NCBI GenBank assembly: GCA_013407085.1
Contig: JACCGJ010001689.1
Span: 1 to 64,000 of the forward strand
Direction of reading: 5' to 3'
Source of the DNA: Atriophallophorus winterbourni
Taxonomy: Eukaryota; Platyhelminthes; Trematoda; Plagiorchiida; Microphallidae
Length of the DNA stretch: 64,000 bases
Both the position numbers and the translations under genes were made by a program. The notes beneath the pieces are model-generated. The model was not told the DNA's origin, did not search any database, and saw nothing but the letters and a program-made list of their open reading frames with translations. Of the stretch, positions 62,001 to 64,000 are shown one piece after another; the first letter of the stretch is position 1, and each line of letters begins with the position of its first letter.

Positions 62001-64000
62001 CCCCACGACAGGTTTCGTGCTGATTGCACTCATCAGGTAGGGACAGTAGGATCAGGATCCGCATGCGCTTGACACTGCATTCCGTTCTTTAAGGGAAATT
62101 GCTCGGAAGGAGTTCCAGACAGGGTAAAAGATCGTTAACGCTGGATGCCATCGGGTGCAAGTTTTACGCGATGAACGGAGATCACACATACACTAAACTA
62201 ACGGTGCTACACCACTGGCTACTGCATGGTTTAAAAAGAAAACGGCTGTATTCTTTTAAACGAATTTTTAGTTACTTCAGAGTGAGACCGCGTGGGCATT
62301 TAAAGCTTGCCGTGTACATCCGTGGTGAACATTAGCTCCTGGTAAAATTCGTTCATTATCATCAACATCACAATGAAGCAGAAAATCAAGCAAGCGAAAT
62401 ACGCTAATGCGTGCAAAGCAGTTTGTTTCTGTCGTTACACTGCATGTTTTTTTTTAATTTTTTAAACTATCTGAAGTAAAGAGAGGATAAAATCATGGAA
62501 TAGACAACATTGGCGATACTAACTTCGGTTTGTAGCCATATCGCGTAAGGTTTCCAACCAACTATTAGGTGGATCTTTTGTATCGCACTGTGTTTCAAAA
62601 CCTAGCGCTAGGGTAGCCTTCTTCATCTCAGCATGTCACGGCGTTGACTGGTTACGCGATCGTTTCTCCCAGCTCAGCGAATAAGGCGCGGTATGGTAAA
62701 CACGGTGATTAGGCATTCTAAACATCCGATCAGCTGACTAGGCACTATCATTGGTCACTATTAAAGCCAGCCAGGTAACCTAAATACATAAACTATATAA
62801 TGATCAATCAGAATAGAGACTTACCCAAACCGCTGGGAGATTATGCTGTTCAATAGGGCACGAGATTTTTCCTCTCCGAGGACAGACAAGAATATGTAAC
62901 AAATGTCATGAAACCCCTGGGGAAAGGATAACGGGTGTGCTGAACAACAATAAGCGGAAAAAATTAAACGAATGTGAGACGTGAAAACCTGAGAATCATG
63001 TGCACTTTCTCGGACCAACAGTGGAGGTAGATGTATAATGTAATAATATTGTGATTAAGTCTAAACAAAAATTGGCGTAGGGTTAGACCAACGTTTTTCA
63101 TTAAGGTACGGACAGAATTATGCACTTAGTAAGTAGATAATGCCCAATCAAACGTGTGTCCGGTGTTCCAGACTTAATATTTATTAAGCAAGGTAGACTA
63201 AAACAAGAACATTCGGATTCATTTGGCAATAATGAATTCACACACGTGAGTTGTTTGAAAAAAGCATTGAGGCGACATGTAACGGTAAATTAACACAAAA
63301 TCAAATTGATGGGGATCTAAGCGCCCCGAAACTAGTGAATTCTGGAAACTGAATAAAAGGCCATTCACCACGACGGAAATTCATAACCTAGCAGTTCCTG
63401 AACTAACGGAATACCTTGGGACAATATTGCCTTAAACGCTTTTATGAAACTTAATTATTTTCGTAAATTTAATATACTACAGGAACATTTTTAGTTTCCA
63501 TAGACTCGTTTAAATACTTTGCAGTATTTTGATATTTGATTGATCTTGACTGCTATTTTCTTGCTAACAAAGGGTCCATCAAATGGCCAAGTAATTCAGA
63601 AGAAACCGAGGATTTTTGATTTGCCAAGAATCACTTTGTGATTCTGTATTTGAAAAAGAAAAGAACTAAAAATGTTCATTGTATACATTTCCAACACACA
63701 CAACGACCATTTTCTTGCTGTTTGCACTCATCAGGTATGGGCAGTAGGATCAGGATAGTTTTAATCAACCAAAAAGTTTAATTTGCTTGACCACAAACAC
63801 AAAGAAGAAAGCATAAAATCGAATCCCACTTGATAGTAATGCAGCCCGGGATTGTCCACTAAAACAGACATGGTTAGACGCATCATGGTAGATCGGATCT
63901 CTTCCTTGCTGGACTGTTCGACTTCGGGAGGGAGCAAAGAATCCAAGCGATTGATGTCAAGTTCAACTTGGTGGAAACTTGGGTGCGACAATAATTCATC
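59048..64000 (-). CDS. TBC1D20: TBC1 domain family member 20 (Rab1 GAP), 5' end beyond the window
   Basis: Four exons are in the window: 64000(partial)-63830, 62916-62825, 60779-60536 and 59362-59048, joined in frame to 273 C-terminal residues. The TBC catalytic fingers are visible: the arginine finger in VELDINR (IxxDxxR type) and the glutamine in LHYYQ, followed by GFHDICYIFLSVLGEEKS, FMEPSMDSTVQYMQL and DFTLAWIITWFAHVLPEMDD. The last exon encodes a linker and a C-terminal membrane anchor (LLIYVGAAAVATIAFIIYWW), as in TBC1D20, which is held in the ER membrane and stimulates GTP hydrolysis by Rab1. It is shorter at the C-terminus than human TBC1D20 but keeps the tail-anchor layout. The stop is 154 bp before ITFG1 in the same orientation. 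Confidence 0.93.
59540..59615 (-). repeat. SINE-like S1 copy, reverse, truncated
   Basis: TATGAAATCACAAGCCTGAT to GTACGTGGGCTAAGATACTG. Confidence 0.8.
60005..60095 (-). repeat. SINE-like S1 copy, reverse, strongly diverged
   Basis: ATGACAGCACAAACATTGAA, CGCATGTGGAC and ATTGTCAGGTTGTTC keep the order of the tail module. Confidence 0.5.
60868..61115 (+). repeat. SINE-like S1 copy, forward, full length
   Basis: From ACGCACGGATGTGCAATCGT through GCTGAAACACGTTGGAGTCT to GATCAGGCTTGTGCTTTCAT. It is in TBC1D20 intron sequence, antisense to the gene. Confidence 0.85.
61435..61505 (+). repeat. SINE-like S1 tail, forward, shortened
   Basis: CTGTCTAGACCTGGGGAACC and ATCTCAGCACATGTGCA; the middle hairpin is deleted. 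Confidence 0.6.
61970..62072 (-). repeat. Hammerhead module, family H copy 3 (intact core)
   Basis: The ribozyme spans 62042-62001 on the minus strand: stem I CCCTAC pairs with GTGGGG (one T-G wobble), core CTGATGA, stem II GTGC/GCAC with loop AATCA, GAAA, stem III ACCTGT (one change from ACCGGT) and cleavage-site C at 62007. The upstream 34 nt (GCGCATGCGGATCCTGATCC...) are nearly identical to copy 1. Confidence 0.75.
62480..62760 (-). mobile_element. Non-LTR element 3' end, second copy
   Basis: Minus strand: LPYRALFAELGETIA and LVGNLTRYGYKPK parallel the plus-strand copy at 40680-40920 (PRLIRRA..., LAGNLTRYGFKPK). Confidence 0.65.
63020..63655. other. TBC1D20 intron, unassigned
   Basis: No recognised repeat or ORF. 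Confidence 0.35.
63660..63765 (-). repeat. Hammerhead module, family H copy 4 (decayed)
   Basis: Minus strand 63741-63700: CTGATGA intact, stem II GTGC/GCAA with one mismatch, GAAA, then AATGGTC where others have ACCGGTC, and a damaged stem I. Flanks CTGATCCTACTG and TTGGAAATGTATACAATGAA identify the family. Confidence 0.6.

Overview
The window is intron-rich, repeat-laden eukaryotic DNA, most likely from a digenean trematode (fluke). Five flatworm-like protein-coding genes have short 5' introns and acceptors almost on top of start codons. They sit among non-LTR retrotransposon pieces, Penelope-like fragments, a ~300-bp SINE-like family and hammerhead-ribozyme repeats of the kind known from schistosomes. 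No bacterial features are present. Species is not resolved.

Layout. 1-1270: repeats. 1277-17932 (+): ecdysoneless homologue ECD, 14 coding exons, 798 codons plus stop, with large 3' introns full of SINE-like repeats. 18000-25428: a retroelement graveyard (CR1/Jockey-like LINEs, a Penelope-like GIY-YIG domain, hammerhead motifs and a tRNA-like sequence), ending at a 1000-N gap (25429-26428). 28048-32869 (+): MOCS2B/MoaE, the molybdopterin synthase large subunit, in 4 exons with an apparent one-base frame problem at the first splice junction; a dead LINE lies in its second intron. 34787-38989 (-): a two-exon GT25 procollagen galactosyltransferase (COLGALT) with a predicted N-terminal membrane anchor and no C-terminal RDEL-type signal. 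41630-58893 (-): ITFG1/TIP, 10 exons, 636 aa. Its fifth intron holds an intact antisense Ty3/Gypsy element (47104-51078) with near-identical LTRs. 59048-64000 (-): TBC1D20, a Rab-GAP, cut by the window end.

The host genes are mostly housekeeping. TBC1D20 acts on Rab1 at ER/Golgi membranes, COLGALT modifies collagen lysines in the secretory pathway, ITFG1 is a surface/secretory membrane protein, MOCS2B makes molybdenum cofactor, and ECD links splicing/R2TP to the cell cycle. TBC1D20 and ITFG1 are in the same orientation with only 154 bp between stop and start. That gap holds a poly(A) signal and then a pyrimidine-rich splice acceptor 15 nt before the ITFG1 ATG, a layout expected for a trans-spliced operon.

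The main discovery candidates are: the TBC1D20-ITFG1 putative operon; a dispersed ~95-bp module carrying hammerhead ribozymes with tiny palindromic stem III sequences that differ but stay self-complementary; a tRNA-like plus hammerhead SINE-like unit; and a Ty3/Gypsy element whose primer-binding site is complementary over 14 nt to its own LTR, which suggests self-priming. All positions come from reading the sequence; no database search was possible.
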